NCBI GenBank assembly: GCA_023439545.1
Contig: JAEXNT010000016.1
Location: 1-31,802, forward strand
Length of the DNA: 31,802 nucleotides
From: Bacillota bacterium
GTDB taxonomy: Bacteria; Bacillota; Clostridia; Acetivibrionales; DTU013
Direction: 5' to 3'
The translations under genes were made by a program, and so were the position numbers. Below the pieces are notes generated by a model. The model was given only the letters and a program-made list of their open reading frames with translations, was not told where the DNA came from and searched no databases. Shown one piece after another: positions 30,544-31,802 of this stretch; within the stretch, counting starts at the first letter, position 1; every line of letters starts with the position of its first letter.

Positions 30544-31802
30544 ATGATAATAGCGGAAAGAGGCAGCGAACTTACGGTTCAAACTGTTTGCAGGGCGGAT
30601 AACGCACTGCTTCTGGAAACGGGGAAAGGTAAAATAAAAATAGAGGTATGCTCTGATTCCATCATCAGGGTAAGGTATACCCTAAGCGAAGGCTTTTCTG
30701 ATAAGCAAAGCCCCGGGAGGGTCCCGATTACTGAGGACTGTAAATGGACCTTTGCGGAAAATGATAAAGACATAACACTTTCGATCGGGAGGATAGTCGT
30801 TGTAATTGATAAGTCGAACTGCAGCTTTTCATACTATGACAGAGCGGGAAAACTGCTTGCCAAAGAACCGGAGAATGGCGGAAAAACCCTTATTCCCTTC
30901 GATTCGTACAAAACTATCCTTGATGATAACAGCCTTGTGGAGAAGATTGTTACACCGGACGGGGTCAAGGAAGTTGTTCACGAAGCTAAAAAGGTCTTCA
31001 ACAGGAAGCTTTACCATACAAGGCTGGAGTTTGAGTGGTCGAAGGAGGAAGCGCTTTTCGGCCTGGGACAGCAGGAGGAGGGCAGCCTGAACTTGCGTGG
31101 AACGCGCCAATACATACACCAGGCAAATTTGAAAATTGCAATGCCCATGCTGCTTTCGACCAGAGGCTATGGCATATTGCTGGATACATATTCACCTTTG
31201 ATCTTCAATGACAATGAATATGGCTCGTATCTATATAATGAAGCTGCTGATGAGCTTGATTTCTACTTTATTTCCGGAGATAGCTTTGATGAGATAATAC
31301 ATGGATACCGGCAATTGACGGGACAGGCGGTCATGCTTCCCAAATGGGCTTTTGGATACATGCAGTCGCAGGAAAGATACGAAACGCAGCAGGAGATCAT
31401 CGATACTGTAAGGGAATACCGCCGGCGCGAAGTACCGCTGGACAGCATCGTCCTGGATTGGCAGTCGTGGGAGGACGGGAAGTGGGGGCAAAAAAGCTTT
31501 GACAGGAGTCGTTTCCCGGAGCCGCAGGAAATGACGCGTATTTTACATGAAAACGGCACACATTTCATGATATCCATATGGCCCAATATGAGTAAGGAAA
31601 CGGGCAATTATTCCGAAATGAAGGAAAACGGATGTCTGTTCCAGCAGTCGGAGACATACGACGCCTTAAGTGAAAAAGCGCGTTCCCTGTACTGGGATCA
31701 AGCTAACGACGGCTTGTTTTCGAAGGGTATCGACGCCTGGTGGTGTGATTCAAGCGAGCCCGTGACGCCTGAATGGGGAGAACTGGTAAAGCCTGAGCCC
31801 GA
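30544..31802 (+). CDS. GH31 alpha-glycosidase, probably alpha-xylosidase (5' part, cut by window end)
   Basis: An open frame runs from the ATG at 30544 to the window edge, 419 codons without a stop. The N-terminal beta-sandwich is seen as ALFGLGQQEEG, where sugar contacts occur in this family. The barrel begins at LPKWAFGYMQSQERY, with VPLDSIVLDWQSWED and the nucleophile Asp402 in DAWWCDSSEP. The acid/base residue lies beyond the edge. The WCDSSEP form and the length of the N-terminal part suit plant-polysaccharide enzymes such as alpha-xylosidases that trim xyloglucan side chains; alpha-glucosidase is the alternative. There is no signal peptide, so it acts on imported oligosaccharides, fitting the importer operon just upstream. 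AAAGGA precedes the ATG. Confidence 0.92.
   Translation, partial: MIIAERGSELTVQTVCRADNALLLETGKGKIKIEVCSDSIIRVRYTLSEGFSDKQSPGRVPITEDCKWTFAENDKDITLSIGRIVVVIDKSNCSFSYYDRAGKLLAKEPENGGKTLIPFDSYKTILDDNSLVEKIVTPDGVKEVVHEAKKVFNRKLYHTRLEFEWSKEEALFGLGQQEEGSLNLRGTRQYIHQANLKIAMPMLLSTRGYGILLDTYSPLIFNDNEYGSYLYNEAADELDFYFISGDSFDEIIHGYRQLTGQAVMLPKWAFGYMQSQERYETQQEIIDTVREYRRREVPLDSIVLDWQSWEDGKWGQKSFDRSRFPEPQEMTRILHENGTHFMISIWPNMSKETGNYSEMKENGCLFQQSETYDALSEKARSLYWDQANDGLFSKGIDAWWCDSSEPVTPEWGELVKPEP

Overview
The window looks like the chromosome of a plant-fibre-degrading, fermentative member of the Clostridia (Firmicutes), possibly near Acetivibrio/Ruminiclostridium. The reasons are strong AGGAGG-type ribosome binding sites, sigma-A-type promoters, an S-layer (SLH) protein, a bifunctional AdhE, an mdh-malic enzyme pair like the clostridial malate shunt, and many hemicellulose and oligosaccharide genes. 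No tRNA, rRNA, CRISPR array, transposase or phage gene was seen. The species is not determined.

Region 1 (1-2580): a lactate/malate dehydrogenase-family enzyme carrying the malate-type Arg, followed by malic enzyme. A repeat-like inverted repeat and a bidirectional terminator come after them. Region 2 (2609-9373, minus strand): an FtsX-type permease, an ABC ATPase and a lipoprotein membrane-fusion adaptor (a MacAB/YknXYZ-like exporter), then a secreted protein with three SLH domains and five tandem fibronectin-like repeats. Region 3 (9386-12327): adhE behind a near-consensus promoter with three Rex-like redox operators. AdhE has an unusual N-terminal extension of about 50 residues.

Region 4 (12312-15959, minus strand): a seven-TM histidine kinase, a NarL-type response regulator, and a truncated GH94-phosphorylase-like protein that seems to have lost its catalytic residues and carries a SEC-C-like cysteine cluster. 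The last gene overlaps the adhE end tail to tail. A cluster of TGTCATT boxes precedes it. Region 5 (16108-19626): an agmatinase-family ureohydrolase, then an ArsR-type regulator with a large unrecognised C-terminal domain, divergent from a GH51 arabinofuranosidase with a palindromic operator candidate between them.

Region 6 (19650-23544): a LacI-type regulator, then an aldo/keto reductase, a FucU/RbsD mutarotase and a zinc alcohol/polyol dehydrogenase, ended by a strong terminator. Related CGTTTAA palindromes precede both lacI and the reductase operon. Region 7 (23610-31802): a YesM/YesN-type two-component system, a CUT1 sugar ABC importer (binding lipoprotein plus two permeases, no ATPase), and a GH31 alpha-glycosidase cut off by the window end.

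Taken together, arabinose- and xylose-containing oligosaccharides are probably sensed (ArsR, LacI, YesMN), imported, trimmed (GH51, GH31) and converted by oxidoreductases. Carbon would then flow through the malate shunt and AdhE under NADH control. The individual protein families are read from the sequence; the pathway links are inference.
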